From Chitinophaga sp. XS-30 (GTDB lineage: Bacteria; Bacteroidota; Bacteroidia; Chitinophagales; Chitinophagaceae), in assembly GCF_008086345.1 (NCBI RefSeq), contig NZ_CP043006.1, positions 680,032 through 744,031 on the forward strand: DNA of 64,000 bases. Direction: 5' to 3'. The notes under the pieces were generated by a model. The model worked only from the letters and a program-made list of their open reading frames with translations. It was not told where the DNA came from and did not search any database. The translations under genes and the position numbers were made by a program. Positions within the stretch are counted from its first letter, which is position 1. Every line of letters begins with the position of its first letter. Shown in pieces: positions 17,222 through 25,859 of the stretch.

Positions 17222-17785
17222 CTAGTCGAAATTGACCATGCTGTCCGGCGGCAGGAAGCTGCCATAAGCGTCTATGAACTGCCACCAGGAGAAATCCTGG
17301 TTAGCCTCCAGGCCCTGGCCGTATAACGTATCTCCCGGCCGTGCTACGCGGCAAAGGCTGTTGGAGACAAAAAGCTTCTTTTTATCGTCCCATTGGAGCT
17401 CTCTGCAATCCAGGCGTTCTTTCGCGATCATTCCTTTAAAATAGCTGATGAACACTACACTGTCCCGCAGATAGATATTATTGTCCTTTTCATCCATTTT
17501 GCCATAGTTGGCGGTCAGGATGCTGGTTTGAATGAGGGAATCATTGTAGAAAACCACCCGGAGGCTGTTGGGGAACTCGGTATAGGCGGGTGCGGTCACA
17601 TGACGTTCCATATAGGGAGCGGTGAGCACTCCTTTTACGTGTGCGGTCTGGCTCATAATGGTTTCCACATCGTAGGCCTGTTCCACACTGATCTTGCTTT
17701 CATCGAATGCTCTGACGACATTCACATCGTTTTCGCAGCTGCAGCAGATCACCACGAGGGCCAGATATGAAAAAAGCTGTTTCAT
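17222..17785 (-). CDS. lptC: LptC-like LPS export lipoprotein
   Basis: A 187-aa lipoprotein: an N-terminal hydrophobic stretch ends in the lipobox-like VVICCSC. The body shows the LptC/OstA-like beta-jellyroll pattern: YDVETIMSQTAHVKGVLTAP, LTANYGKMDEKDNNIYLRDSV (shown to SV) and GLEANQDFSWW near the end. LptC links the inner-membrane LptBFG pump to the periplasmic LptA bridge. It is last in a minus-strand group after an outer-membrane protein gene, as is common in Bacteroidota. Assignment is by family pattern and context. Confidence 0.75.
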   Translation of the reverse strand: MKQLFSYLALVVICCSCENDVNVVRAFDESKISVEQAYDVETIMSQTAHVKGVLTAPYMERHVTAPAYTEFPNSLRVVFYNDSLIQTSILTANYGKMDEKDNNIYLRDSVVFISYFKGMIAKERLDCRELQWDDKKKLFVSNSLCRVARPGDTLYGQGLEANQDFSWWQFIDAYGSFLPPDSMVNFD

Positions 17786-17849
17786 CGTTCGTTGGATTTT
17801 CGCTTTGTCCGAATGCTGCGTATTTCTTCCGCCCCGGGGGACGGACGTT

Positions 17850-19142
17850 TTAGTCGTATTTGGTCTTGATGAACCAGCGGTCGCTCAGCGTGAAACCGAT
17901 GGTCAGCCGGTAATACGTCTCTTTGGCAATATTCACATCCCCGCGGGTGCCCACTTCAAATGCGGCATTGATCTGGGAGAACTGGTAGCTGAAGGGCATC
18001 CTTCTTACGGGCAGGCCCAGGCCTATGGTGAAGCCCCTGGTGTTCATATCTTCCCCGTTGATGCTTACAAAATCCTTGCCCAGATGCCCGCCCAGGCGGT
18101 AGGTCACCTTGTTCCAGTAGCCGGTGAGCGCTGTTGCATTAGGAACGAATTGTCCGCCTACACTCAGTTTCCAGCTGTTCCGGGTAGAGTCTGTTTCTCC
18201 ATAATTCCGGAAATTATCCCATTTAGCGGTGGTATAATCCACGCCGATCATGAACTTGTCTACTTTATTGAGCATGATACCGCCGCCGAACTGTTGCGGG
18301 TAACGGATTTCGCCGCGGGCGCCTTTTTCGTAAAATACCGTGTCCTGCGTATCGTATTCATCGGAAGCAGCGTCGTAATACAGGGTTTCCCGCATGCTTT
18401 CCCGGCGGGCCTTCAGTTTCTGCTCCAGGCTGCCGGTGGCGCCGAGGGTCAGTTCGAGGTCTTTGCTCAGGTGGAAAGTATGTTGGATACCAACATTATA
18501 GAAGAAGCTGCCGTAATCGTTCCGGCGGCTGTGCCGCGAAGGAAGGATGGTGGACGAAAGCGGATAAAGTTCCTTGGTGCTGTTGTAAACGTTGCCGAAG
18601 ACATACCCCACGTTCACACCAATGCTGAAATTACCGATGCCAACGCCGGTACCGGCAAATACCTGGTACAATCCGCCGCTGCCTTCGTACTGGTGTACAA
18701 CAGGCACGGTCAACGTATCGAAGAAGGTTTTTTCCTCGGCTTCCGCAATGTTGTAGGACACACGGCTTACGGGACGAAGCCCGAAGGCCAGGCCCCACTT
18801 CTTGGAAAGGGGAACCCCCAACTGCAGGTAACTGAGCGTGCCGAAACCCGCACGGGAATTGGTTTCATTGCTGGTCAGCCGGCGTACCCCACCATTGAGC
18901 GCCACATCAAAAGTGGTCAGCTGCAGGCTGGAATAACTGGCAGGGTTGAGAAAGTTCACGGACTGGGCTGAGTAAAAAGCTTGTGAAACGCCCCCCATGC
19001 CCAGGTTGACAGCATTTTCGGAACGGGAGAGTTCTCCCAGGCCAAAACGCGAGTACGGTGAATTATCCTGGGCGGCAGCATTTTTTGCCGAAAGCACAGA
19101 AAAGCCTAACAGGCAAAAGAAACTAGCTTTTGTCCAATACAT
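17850..19142 (-). CDS. Outer membrane beta-barrel protein (FadL/PorV-like)
   Basis: A 430-aa protein with a signal peptide (about 1-24, ending NAAAQ). The mature start DNSPYSRFGLGE and the segment GMGGVSQAF...NPASYSSL are typical of the FadL/OmpP1-like barrels that sit between coaX and lptC in Bacteroidota. Alternating beta strands fill the rest, ending in an aromatic-rich strand (RWFIKTKYD). Its ligand is unknown. The start codon lies within the last 20 nt of coaX, so translation of the two is probably coupled. Confidence 0.78.
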   Translation of the reverse strand: MYWTKASFFCLLGFSVLSAKNAAAQDNSPYSRFGLGELSRSENAVNLGMGGVSQAFYSAQSVNFLNPASYSSLQLTTFDVALNGGVRRLTSNETNSRAGFGTLSYLQLGVPLSKKWGLAFGLRPVSRVSYNIAEAEEKTFFDTLTVPVVHQYEGSGGLYQVFAGTGVGIGNFSIGVNVGYVFGNVYNSTKELYPLSSTILPSRHSRRNDYGSFFYNVGIQHTFHLSKDLELTLGATGSLEQKLKARRESMRETLYYDAASDEYDTQDTVFYEKGARGEIRYPQQFGGGIMLNKVDKFMIGVDYTTAKWDNFRNYGETDSTRNSWKLSVGGQFVPNATALTGYWNKVTYRLGGHLGKDFVSINGEDMNTRGFTIGLGLPVRRMPFSYQFSQINAAFEVGTRGDVNIAKETYYRLTIGFTLSDRWFIKTKYD

Positions 19143-19857
19143 TGAGTTCTACAATTGAGTTTAAACCTTTATACATTAAATACGGGCTTGCAAATATCTT
19201 ACTTTTAAGGCGGGAAGCAAAAAAAACCAAATTACCCCCTGTTAAAAGCACGTTAAAGTTCCCATACCGCCGCCCATAGGCCGTTATCATCCCCTCTACC
19301 TCCGCCAGAGCGCCTTCCTGCACGCCGCTGAGGATGCTTTGCCGGGTGTTGTAGCCGATAAATGCGTACTGCGTGTCTGGTTTTACCAGCGGTAATTTGC
19401 CCGTGAACGTATGCAATGCACGGAAGCGCATGTCTATACCCGGACTGATGCCTCCGCCCAGGAAGGAACCGGTTTTGTGCACGAAATTGTAGGTAATGGC
19501 GGAGCCTGCGGCGATGATCAGGCTGTGCTGCCCCGGAAACAACTTCCAGGCGCCGGCGGCCAGCGCCATCCGGTCAACCCCGAGGGTTTCCGGTTTGTCG
19601 TAAGCCAGCTGTACCGGCAAGGGAAGGGTATGGCTCAGCCGGATGAAGGTAGTATGAGCAGCCAGCAGCGTTTCCAGCTCCTGCGGATGGTCGATCACGG
19701 AAGAAAGGATGCTGGCTGTTGGTTTGTACAGCGCCAGTGCAGCTAGCATTTCCTCCAGCAAATTGTTTTCCGTAAAAAAAAGCTCCTGCTGCAATTCCCC
19801 CTGCTGCATAACGCCGCATTTCAGCCGGGAATTCCCCAGGTCCAGGCAAAAGATCAT
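19123..19857 (-). CDS. coaX: Type III pantothenate kinase
   Basis: A 244-aa ASKHA-fold enzyme that phosphorylates pantothenate, the first step of coenzyme A synthesis. The signature segments are DLGNSRLKCG (phosphate 1), KPETLGVDRMALAAG (pantothenate site) and IAAGSAITYNF (phosphate 2; the usual D or C-x-GT is AGSA here). GGGISPGIDMRFRALH is also conserved. It starts 8 nt after the LON-domain gene and overlaps the outer-membrane protein gene by 20 nt, which indicates an operon. Confidence 0.92.
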   Translation of the reverse strand: MIFCLDLGNSRLKCGVMQQGELQQELFFTENNLLEEMLAALALYKPTASILSSVIDHPQELETLLAAHTTFIRLSHTLPLPVQLAYDKPETLGVDRMALAAGAWKLFPGQHSLIIAAGSAITYNFVHKTGSFLGGGISPGIDMRFRALHTFTGKLPLVKPDTQYAFIGYNTRQSILSGVQEGALAEVEGMITAYGRRYGNFNVLLTGGNLVFFASRLKSKIFASPYLMYKGLNSIVELNVLDKS

Positions 19858-19865
19858 GGCGCAAG

Positions 19866-20501
19866 TTAAAAATTATCCACCGATAAATTCCGGAAGTGCC
19901 CGTTGAGCTTTACCCGGTCTTTCAGCCGCTCCATTTCCGTCAGCATAGGGATCACCTTGTGGAGATGGCGTTTGAGATATTCCAGGCGCTGCAGTTCATG
20001 AAAGAGATGGAGCAATTCGTATTCTTCCTCCAGGGAAAGCCCCGCATGGTGGGCCAGGTCATAAGCACGGAGGGATTCATCCGGCAATGCAAAGGATTTG
20101 CTGACCTGCAGGATGTGGTGCAGTTCACGTATGGCTTTCAGTACCTCCCGCTGCAATTTCACGCTACCGCGATGATGATTGTCAGGATAATTCACAATAG
20201 CGCCCGAATACAGTTTCTCCGGCACTTTCCGGATCACTTCCAGTATGCGGAACACGCGGAGGCCGCGGGTAGATACGTCCAGTTCCCCGCTCTCATATGC
20301 CTTCTCCACTTTCACGATCTCCACCAAAGTACCGTATTCATTCAGTTTTTTGTCTATCACCGCCGGTATGCCGAAAGGTTTTCCTTCCTTTATGCATTCT
20401 GCGATCAGCTGCTTGTAACGGGGTTCGAAGATGTGCAGGTTCAGTTGTTCTTCCGGGTACACAACGATAGCGAGAGGAAATATGGGAATGAAATTGGTCA
20501 T
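19866..20501 (-). CDS. LON substrate-binding (N-terminal) domain protein
   Basis: A 211-aa stand-alone LON N-terminal domain without the AAA+ or protease parts. The pattern FPLAIVVYPEEQLNLHIFEPRYKQL marks the start of the fold (positions about 8-33), and DVSTRGLRVFRI is the later core strand. Such single-domain proteins are common and uncharacterised; a role in substrate recruitment is only inferred. It is first in the minus-strand coaX operon and divergent from the glycosyltransferase gene. Confidence 0.85.
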   Translation of the reverse strand: MTNFIPIFPLAIVVYPEEQLNLHIFEPRYKQLIAECIKEGKPFGIPAVIDKKLNEYGTLVEIVKVEKAYESGELDVSTRGLRVFRILEVIRKVPEKLYSGAIVNYPDNHHRGSVKLQREVLKAIRELHHILQVSKSFALPDESLRAYDLAHHAGLSLEEEYELLHLFHELQRLEYLKRHLHKVIPMLTEMERLKDRVKLNGHFRNLSVDNF

Positions 20502-20517
20502 AGCTCGAATAGCCTGA

Positions 20518-20550
20518 TTGAGAAATTAAAAATAATAAAATTTATCTTTG
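20518..20550 (+). promoter_or_regulatory. Bacteroidota promoter (TTG - 22 nt - TATCTTTG)
   Basis: A -33 TTG (20518-20520) and an exact -7 TATCTTTG (20543-20550) are separated by 22 nt. A start site near 20556 would leave an ATG at 20555 untranslated and gives a leader of about 70 nt before the ATG at 20627. Confidence 0.65.
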
Positions 20551-20626
20551 GCCGATGAATAACCTGCACCCGGTGAACCCGGTCAGGACATTTATCCGTA
20601 ACAGCCTGCAACAACCTAACTGTCCG

Positions 20627-21670
20627 ATGACGCGAATATTGATCGATTGCGAAAGAATGAAATACCCTACCACCGGACTTTACACGTACTGTCATGCGTT
20701 GGGAACCGCGCTGCTTGCAAAGGCGGCGGAAGAGTTGTGTTTCTACCTGCCGCCCAAACTGGGCAAGCACTTCGGCTCTACCCCTGCTTATCTCTGGCAA
20801 CACCCGCTGCACAAATTCTACATGCCCTACGGTAAACAGCTGGACGTATGGCACAGCACTTACCAGACCACCCCTTACCGGCCGCGCAATTCCCGTACCG
20901 GAAGAGTGCTGACGATACATGATCTCAACTTCCTGCATGAAAACAAAAGTGATGCGAAAAAGAAAAAATACCTGCGTTTACTGCAGCGCAACGTAAGCGA
21001 AGCTGACCAGCTGGTGGCGATATCCGAATTTGTGAAACAGGAAGTATTGCAGTATCTCGATACGGGGAACAAACCGCTGCAGGTCATCTACAACGGCAGC
21101 ACAGTACATGAATTTCCGGGATTCAGCACACCGGCCTACAAACCCTCCGGGCCATTCCTGCTGTGCCTGGGCGTAGTACTGCCCAAAAAGAATTTCCATG
21201 TGGTGCCCTGCCTCCTGAAGCATAACGACCTGGAACTGGTCATTGCGGGACAGGTAAACGAAGCATACCGGCAGCAGATCATGCAGGAGGCTGCGCTGCA
21301 CGGCGTGGAGGAACGGGTAAAGATCATTGGCCCCGTACCGGATGACAGCAAATACTGGTACCTAAAAAACTGCCATGCATTCATTTTCCCCTCCCTGGCC
21401 GAAGGGTTCGGGCTGCCGGTAGTGGAAGCCATGCATTTCGGGAAACCTGTCTTCCTGTCCGATAAAACCAGTCTCCCCGAAATAGGCGGCGATCAGGCAT
21501 ATTATTTTGACAATTTTGATCCGTTATACATGCAACAGGTATTTGAAAGCGGCATGCATCACTATCAGACCAGTCATCCGGAAAAAACCATTATCAGCAG
21601 GGCGCAGTCATTTAACTGGGACCGCACGGCAGCAGCATACCTGTCCGCGTACCGGTCCGTTGCACCTTAA
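20627..21670 (+). CDS. Glycosyltransferase family 4
   Basis: A 347-aa GT-B glycosyltransferase. The C-terminal nucleotide-sugar domain shows the GT4 pattern: LLCLGVVLPKKNF, GPVPDDSKYWYLKNCHAFIF and the EX7E-like SLAEGFGLPVVEAMHFGKPV. The ATG at 20627 (MTRILIDCERMKY) starts the fold, and the promoter position rules out the in-frame ATG at 20555. It probably adds a sugar during lipopolysaccharide or other surface-glycan assembly, with the methyltransferase and second glycosyltransferase downstream. Donor and acceptor are unknown. Confidence 0.88.
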   Translation: MTRILIDCERMKYPTTGLYTYCHALGTALLAKAAEELCFYLPPKLGKHFGSTPAYLWQHPLHKFYMPYGKQLDVWHSTYQTTPYRPRNSRTGRVLTIHDLNFLHENKSDAKKKKYLRLLQRNVSEADQLVAISEFVKQEVLQYLDTGNKPLQVIYNGSTVHEFPGFSTPAYKPSGPFLLCLGVVLPKKNFHVVPCLLKHNDLELVIAGQVNEAYRQQIMQEAALHGVEERVKIIGPVPDDSKYWYLKNCHAFIFPSLAEGFGLPVVEAMHFGKPVFLSDKTSLPEIGGDQAYYFDNFDPLYMQQVFESGMHHYQTSHPEKTIISRAQSFNWDRTAAAYLSAYRSVAP

Positions 21671-21702
21671 ACATATTCATCAACCTTAATCAACAACTGT
21701 CC

Positions 21703-22413
21703 ATGGGCCATGTATCCAGCGGATTCAATCCAAACCTTTTTCATCCTTTTTACTTCGTCAGGAAAGGCCTTTACAAGGCCATAAAAAAATATGCCGGTGA
21801 GCTGCAAGGCTCGTTGATGGATTTTGGCTGCGGCTCAAAGCCCTATATCTCTCTTTTTAAAACAGCCGAATATATTGGTGTGGATTATAACGGTGAGGGC
21901 CATAACCATGAGAACGAGGAAATAGATGTTTTTTATGACGGCAAAAAAATACCCTTTCCGGACGGCCGCTTCAATGCCGTTTTTACCAGTGAGGTATTTG
22001 AACATCTTTTCAACCTGGAAGAAATATTGCCGGAGCTGCACAGGGTGATGAAACCCGGCGGCAAAATGCTGATCACCTGCCCCTTCGTCTGGAATGAACA
22101 TGAAATACCGAACGACTATGCACGTTACACCCGGTTCGCATTGGCACACCTGCTGGAAAAACACGGCTTCAACATCCTTAAAATAGACAAGTCCGGCACG
22201 TTTGTGACCGCGATATTCCAGATGATCGTCGTGTATAACAAACAGTATATCCTGCCGCTTTTCGGCTTTCTGTTCAGATTCCCCCCAACCCGGTTCATTT
22301 TCAAGTTCATTTTTATCTTTATGGTCAATCTCACTGGCGTGATCATGAATGCCATTTTGCCGGCAAAGCAGGATTTTTATCAGAACAATATCGTTCTTGC
22401 CGAAAAACAATAA
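21703..22413 (+). CDS. Class I SAM-dependent methyltransferase
   Basis: A 236-aa Rossmann-fold methyltransferase. Motif I is LMDFGCGSKPYISLF (about 38-52), the acidic end of strand 2 is IGVDYN, and the post-motif segment VFTSEVFEHLFNLEEIL resembles small-molecule or glycan methyltransferases. The C-terminal 60 residues are hydrophobic and could associate with the membrane. The stop is 1 nt before the next glycosyltransferase ATG, so they share an operon. A surface glycan or lipid intermediate is a plausible acceptor. Confidence 0.82.
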   Translation: MGHVSSGFNPNLFHPFYFVRKGLYKAIKKYAGELQGSLMDFGCGSKPYISLFKTAEYIGVDYNGEGHNHENEEIDVFYDGKKIPFPDGRFNAVFTSEVFEHLFNLEEILPELHRVMKPGGKMLITCPFVWNEHEIPNDYARYTRFALAHLLEKHGFNILKIDKSGTFVTAIFQMIVVYNKQYILPLFGFLFRFPPTRFIFKFIFIFMVNLTGVIMNAILPAKQDFYQNNIVLAEKQ

Positions 22414-22414
22414 G

Positions 22415-23392
22415 ATGAAAGCCGTTTATACGATCTGTACACCCAGCCATATTGCCGAAGCTAAAACGCTGGCCGCCTCCGCGCTGGAGCATAATCCCGG
22501 TGTTGCTGTGTTTATTTTCCTGTTCAATGGCGACGCGTTTGCGAGGGAAATACTGTCGCGTTTCGGGCCGGCCCGGACCATCATTATTGAGGAAATGCAA
22601 CTGGAGCATTACGCAGCGATGAAAGCCCGCTATAATGCCTTTGAGCTGAGCTGCGCATTAAAACCCTATCTGGCGGATTACCTGATTAATCAGGAAGGGG
22701 CGGAGCAGGTGATCTATTTTGATGCGGATATCATGGTGACCGGTTCACTGCACAATGTCTGGGAGGATCTGCGGTCAAAGGACCTGGTGCTTACCGCGCA
22801 TGTCAACCATACCGCCATCTGGCCGGATGATGCCATAGCCACGGAAGCAAGGCGCAATATAGAACGTAATATGCTGCGGGGCGGGGCTTTCAACGGAGGT
22901 TTCTTTGCCGTGAACAATACACCCGGCGTACATCAGTTCCTCTCCTGGTGGAAAAATGTGTTGCTGGACAGGGGGTACAACAAACCCTCGAAAGGGCTTT
23001 TTGTAGACCAGCTCTGGCTGATGCTCACCCCGGTGCTTTTCAGCGATCTGCTGATGATCAGCAAACATCCGGGTTACAACATGGCTTACTGGAACCTGGA
23101 CGAGCGGAAGCTGGTTCCTGCGGAGAAGGGATTGACCGTGCATACTGCAGATGGCGGGCATGCAGCGCCATTGATATTCTTTCATTTCAGCGGATACAAA
23201 TTGCAGCAGGAGAATGTGATCTCCCTGTATCACCCCGGCATGTACACTTTTGAACGGAGGCCTGAACTGCGGGCGTTATTCGCCACTTATAGCGCACAGC
23301 TGCGGCAACATGGGTATGATGTGATAAAGGAGCGCTACGCGCCGGCAAAAAAGAAGTGGGCCCGGTTCTTCATCCCGGGTAAGAAAGGCTGA
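22415..23392 (+). CDS. GT-A glycosyltransferase (family 8-like)
   Basis: A 325-aa GT-A-fold enzyme starting MKAVYTICTPSHIAEAKTLA. The metal-binding DxD is FDADIMV (about residues 107-113), and GAFNGGFFAVNN is a typical acceptor-side loop. The pattern resembles GT8-like nucleotide-sugar transferases. The ATG is set by the 1-nt gap after the methyltransferase stop. It is the last gene of the three-gene glycan operon and is convergent with the GT2 gene. Confidence 0.78.
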   Translation: MKAVYTICTPSHIAEAKTLAASALEHNPGVAVFIFLFNGDAFAREILSRFGPARTIIIEEMQLEHYAAMKARYNAFELSCALKPYLADYLINQEGAEQVIYFDADIMVTGSLHNVWEDLRSKDLVLTAHVNHTAIWPDDAIATEARRNIERNMLRGGAFNGGFFAVNNTPGVHQFLSWWKNVLLDRGYNKPSKGLFVDQLWLMLTPVLFSDLLMISKHPGYNMAYWNLDERKLVPAEKGLTVHTADGGHAAPLIFFHFSGYKLQQENVISLYHPGMYTFERRPELRALFATYSAQLRQHGYDVIKERYAPAKKKWARFFIPGKKG

Positions 23393-24250
23393 TCATTTAA
23401 GCAGCGTGTAATTCTGATAATCAAACAACCGCACGCCAAAATTTTTCTCCACCCAGTACAGCAATTTTTTCTTCAGCCCGCGGAAGTTCTTCCGGCTGAT
23501 ATCATGCTCGAATTGCCAGTTCTTCCGTTCTATCCTTCCCCACATCACCACCGGATGTTTACCGGTAAACCGTTGCAGGGAATCGATATCACTGTAGTCA
23601 AAGTTGTTGATCTGCACTTCTTTTCCGCTATAGATCTTTACAGCGTGCTGTAATTTGAGCGCCTGTTCTGCCGGGCTTTTTACCCAGCCGTAATGATACA
23701 TCCAGGCGGCCACAGGCTTCACCCGCAGTTTGCGGCCATCCAGCCGGAAGCCTTGTGCATCGCGGTAAGAGCGGATGCGGGCATCTTTGCGGATGATGCG
23801 GATCTCCTTGTTGTACCAGGTGCGCGAATCGCCTACATAATCGTAACTGCCGTAGAAATGGCGGTAGCTGAACAGCAGGCCCTCTACCCGTTTATCATCC
23901 TTATGCTGCTCCATCGCTGCGCGGATAGCGGGATAATCGTCTTCATGCACCACCTCATCCGCCTGTATGTAAAAGGCCCAGGTGGTATCATCACTCACAT
24001 GCGCATACGCTTTGTCGGTTTCCACCGCCAGCACACGCCCGCCTTCCCGCAGGGAATCATCCCAGGTAGAATGATAGATGCTGATCTTGCCGGAATCAAT
24101 GGAACGGATCAGCTCCAGTGTACCGTCATCGGAATCGCCCACACTCACCACCACTTCATCGCAAAGCGGCAGGATGGAACGGATGGCTTCCGCAACGGGA
24201 TAATCGAATTTTACGGCATTGCGCACAAAGGTAAATCCGGTGACTTTCAT
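23393..24250 (-). CDS. Glycosyltransferase family 2
   Basis: A 285-aa GT-A enzyme of the GT2 type. The start MKVTGFTFVRNAVKFDYP and DEVVVSVGDSDDGTLELI form the nucleotide-binding part, and FYIQADEVVHEDD holds the DxD-like motif (QADE). I chose the ATG at 24250; upstream in-frame codons lie in the promoter region of meaB. It stands alone, convergent with the GT-A gene and divergent from meaB with a 39-nt gap, which both promoters must share. Confidence 0.82.
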   Translation of the reverse strand: MKVTGFTFVRNAVKFDYPVAEAIRSILPLCDEVVVSVGDSDDGTLELIRSIDSGKISIYHSTWDDSLREGGRVLAVETDKAYAHVSDDTTWAFYIQADEVVHEDDYPAIRAAMEQHKDDKRVEGLLFSYRHFYGSYDYVGDSRTWYNKEIRIIRKDARIRSYRDAQGFRLDGRKLRVKPVAAWMYHYGWVKSPAEQALKLQHAVKIYSGKEVQINNFDYSDIDSLQRFTGKHPVVMWGRIERKNWQFEHDISRKNFRGLKKKLLYWVEKNFGVRLFDYQNYTLLK

Positions 24251-24277
24251 GAATGCAAAGATGTGGAAAATCATCGA

Positions 24278-24285
24278 TACATTTG
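24278..24285 (+). promoter_or_regulatory. Bacteroidota -7 element before meaB (TACATTTG)
   Basis: An exact TAnnTTTG match ends 4 nt before the meaB ATG at 24290. If used, the transcript would be leaderless or nearly so. Confidence 0.45.
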
Positions 24286-24289
24286 TTTC

Positions 24290-25201
24290 ATGTATGCGCA
24301 TTTACTCAGTCAGCTGCAACAGGGAGATATCCGTGCGCTTGCCCGGTGCATCTCGCTTGTGGAGAATGAAGCGGAAGGCTACACGCAATTGCTCGAAGCC
24401 CTGCCTCCCGGTGGAAAGACCCGCGTGGCAGGCATAACCGGCCCTCCCGGTGCGGGTAAAAGCACGCTGGTGAATGCCCTCGTTACCGCGTTGCTGCAAC
24501 GGCAACAACGGGTGGCCATCATAGCGGTAGACCCTTCTTCCCCTTTCAACTTCGGCGCGCTGCTGGGTGACCGCATCCGCATGAGCGAACATTTCTCCGA
24601 CCCGAATGTTTTCATCCGTTCCATGGCCAGCCGCGGGGCGTTAGGCGGACTAAGCCCGAAGATCATGGAGGTGAGCGATATCATCAAAGCGGCGGGATTC
24701 GATTACCTCTTCATTGAAACCGTTGGCGTTGGCCAAAGCGAGGTGGAGATCGCAGGGATCGCGGATACCACGGTGGTGGTGATGGTTCCCGAAGCCGGCG
24801 ATGAAATACAGACGATGAAAGCCGGGCTGATGGAGATCGCCAACATCTTCGTTGTGAATAAGGCTGACCGCCCCAAAGCGGATGAGTTCGTGAAAAATCT
24901 CAGACTGCTGGCACATACCAGACGGACAGATGAATGGGAAACACCGGTGGTCAAAACCGTGGCCACGAAACAGCAGGGCATCGATGAACTGATCACTGCA
25001 TTGGATGGTCACCGGGACCAGCTACACAACAACCTGCAGCGAAAAGCCCTCCTGCTCACGGAAAAAGCCTGGCAGATCATCCGCCAGCGCAGGATGCAGG
25101 ATGTGGACAAACAGGCGCTCTTCCGGGAAATACAGGCGCATATGTCAGACCCGCAGTTTTCCATTTACCGCACCGTGCAACAATACGTTCATCCTGCTTA
25201 A
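24290..25201 (+). CDS. meaB: MeaB/ArgK-type GTPase
   Basis: A 303-aa G3E P-loop GTPase that protects or loads cobalamin into methylmalonyl-CoA mutase. Walker A is GITGPPGAGKST (about 46-57), switch segments are IAVDPSSPFNFGALLGDRIR and ETVGVGQSEVE, and the base-recognition motif is NKAD. The mutase subunits are not in this window. The start is fixed by conserved N-terminal residues. It has a short divergent promoter region shared with the GT2 gene and may be translated from a leaderless mRNA. Confidence 0.92.
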   Translation: MYAHLLSQLQQGDIRALARCISLVENEAEGYTQLLEALPPGGKTRVAGITGPPGAGKSTLVNALVTALLQRQQRVAIIAVDPSSPFNFGALLGDRIRMSEHFSDPNVFIRSMASRGALGGLSPKIMEVSDIIKAAGFDYLFIETVGVGQSEVEIAGIADTTVVVMVPEAGDEIQTMKAGLMEIANIFVVNKADRPKADEFVKNLRLLAHTRRTDEWETPVVKTVATKQQGIDELITALDGHRDQLHNNLQRKALLLTEKAWQIIRQRRMQDVDKQALFREIQAHMSDPQFSIYRTVQQYVHPA

Positions 25202-25206
25202 TTGCT

Positions 25207-25340
25207 TATCTTTGCGCCATGCGCACCGCACCCAACATCTTCCGCCTTCACTTCATCTATGCTGTATTCAACTACGGCAGCTGAAACGGTGCGTTTCTCC
25301 TGAGATATTATCTTCTTATTATTCCTAAAAACATCTTGTT
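25207..25340 (+). promoter_or_regulatory. Promoter and structured 5' leader of the SMR gene
   Basis: An exact -7 element TATCTTTG lies at 25207-25214. The predicted leader starts near 25220. CGCACCG (25222-25228) can pair with CGGTGCG (25288-25294 region), closing a loop of about 60 nt. Inside lies a possible 21-codon reading frame (25219-25284) ending YAVFNYGS, whose ATG would be at or before the transcript start. The leader could regulate the exporter, but no known riboswitch consensus was recognised. Confidence 0.4.
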
Positions 25341-25667
25341 ATGGCCTGGTTATTTTTAATTATCGGCGGGCTGTTTGAAATCGGGTTTACCATTTCATTG
25401 AAATACTCCGAGAACTTCAGCAGATTGTGGCCCTCCCTGAGCTTCGTGATATGCATCACCGCAAGTTTCTTTTTCCTGAACAAGGCGATCAACAGCGGGT
25501 TGCCCATTGGTACAGCTTATGCGGTATGGACGGGCATTGGCGCCGCAGGCACTGCCATAGCCGGTATGCTGATCTTTAAAGAGCCCGCCGCGGCCTGGCG
25601 GATATTTTTCCTGGTGATGCTGATCGGGTCGATCGCCGGATTAAAGCTCGTATCGGAAGGGCATTGA
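25341..25667 (+). CDS. SMR-family small multidrug/guanidinium exporter
   Basis: A 108-aa protein with four membrane helices. The family's essential membrane glutamate is Glu13 in LFEIGF. GTAYAVWTGIGAAGTAIAG is the helix-3 signature of the SMR family and of the SugE/Gdx subgroup (W-x-G-I-G). Members act as dual-topology dimers that exchange protons for cationic compounds or guanidinium. I favour the Gdx/SugE type from this pattern, without proof. It has its own promoter and a structured leader. Confidence 0.85.
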   Translation: MAWLFLIIGGLFEIGFTISLKYSENFSRLWPSLSFVICITASFFFLNKAINSGLPIGTAYAVWTGIGAAGTAIAGMLIFKEPAAAWRIFFLVMLIGSIAGLKLVSEGH

Positions 25668-25859
25668 CCGGATGGCTAAGCCGGGCGCCACCCGCCTCCA
25701 CAAACTGATTTGTGCATTTACAGCGCATTTAAACACCATGAATGTGCTATTCGGCAGGCCTGAAAAGTTTTGTACATTACGCGCCATTCCATGAAGCCTG
25801 GCAAAAGCGGAAAGACTCATGTCCATCAAACTATAAAACCGATACAGCGAATATCCAAC

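Noticed and set aside
17694..18971. 425-codon open frame antisense to the outer-membrane barrel gene
   Set aside because: The barrel protein has a signal peptide and operon context. The antisense frame has none.
24302..24687. Minus-strand frames within meaB
   Set aside because: The GTPase motifs are continuous on the plus strand; the reverse frames are shadows.
25219..25340. Guanidine-II riboswitch before the SMR gene
   Set aside because: Two ACGG tetranucleotides are present (near 25276 and 25288), but neither sits in the loop of a stable stem, as the class requires.
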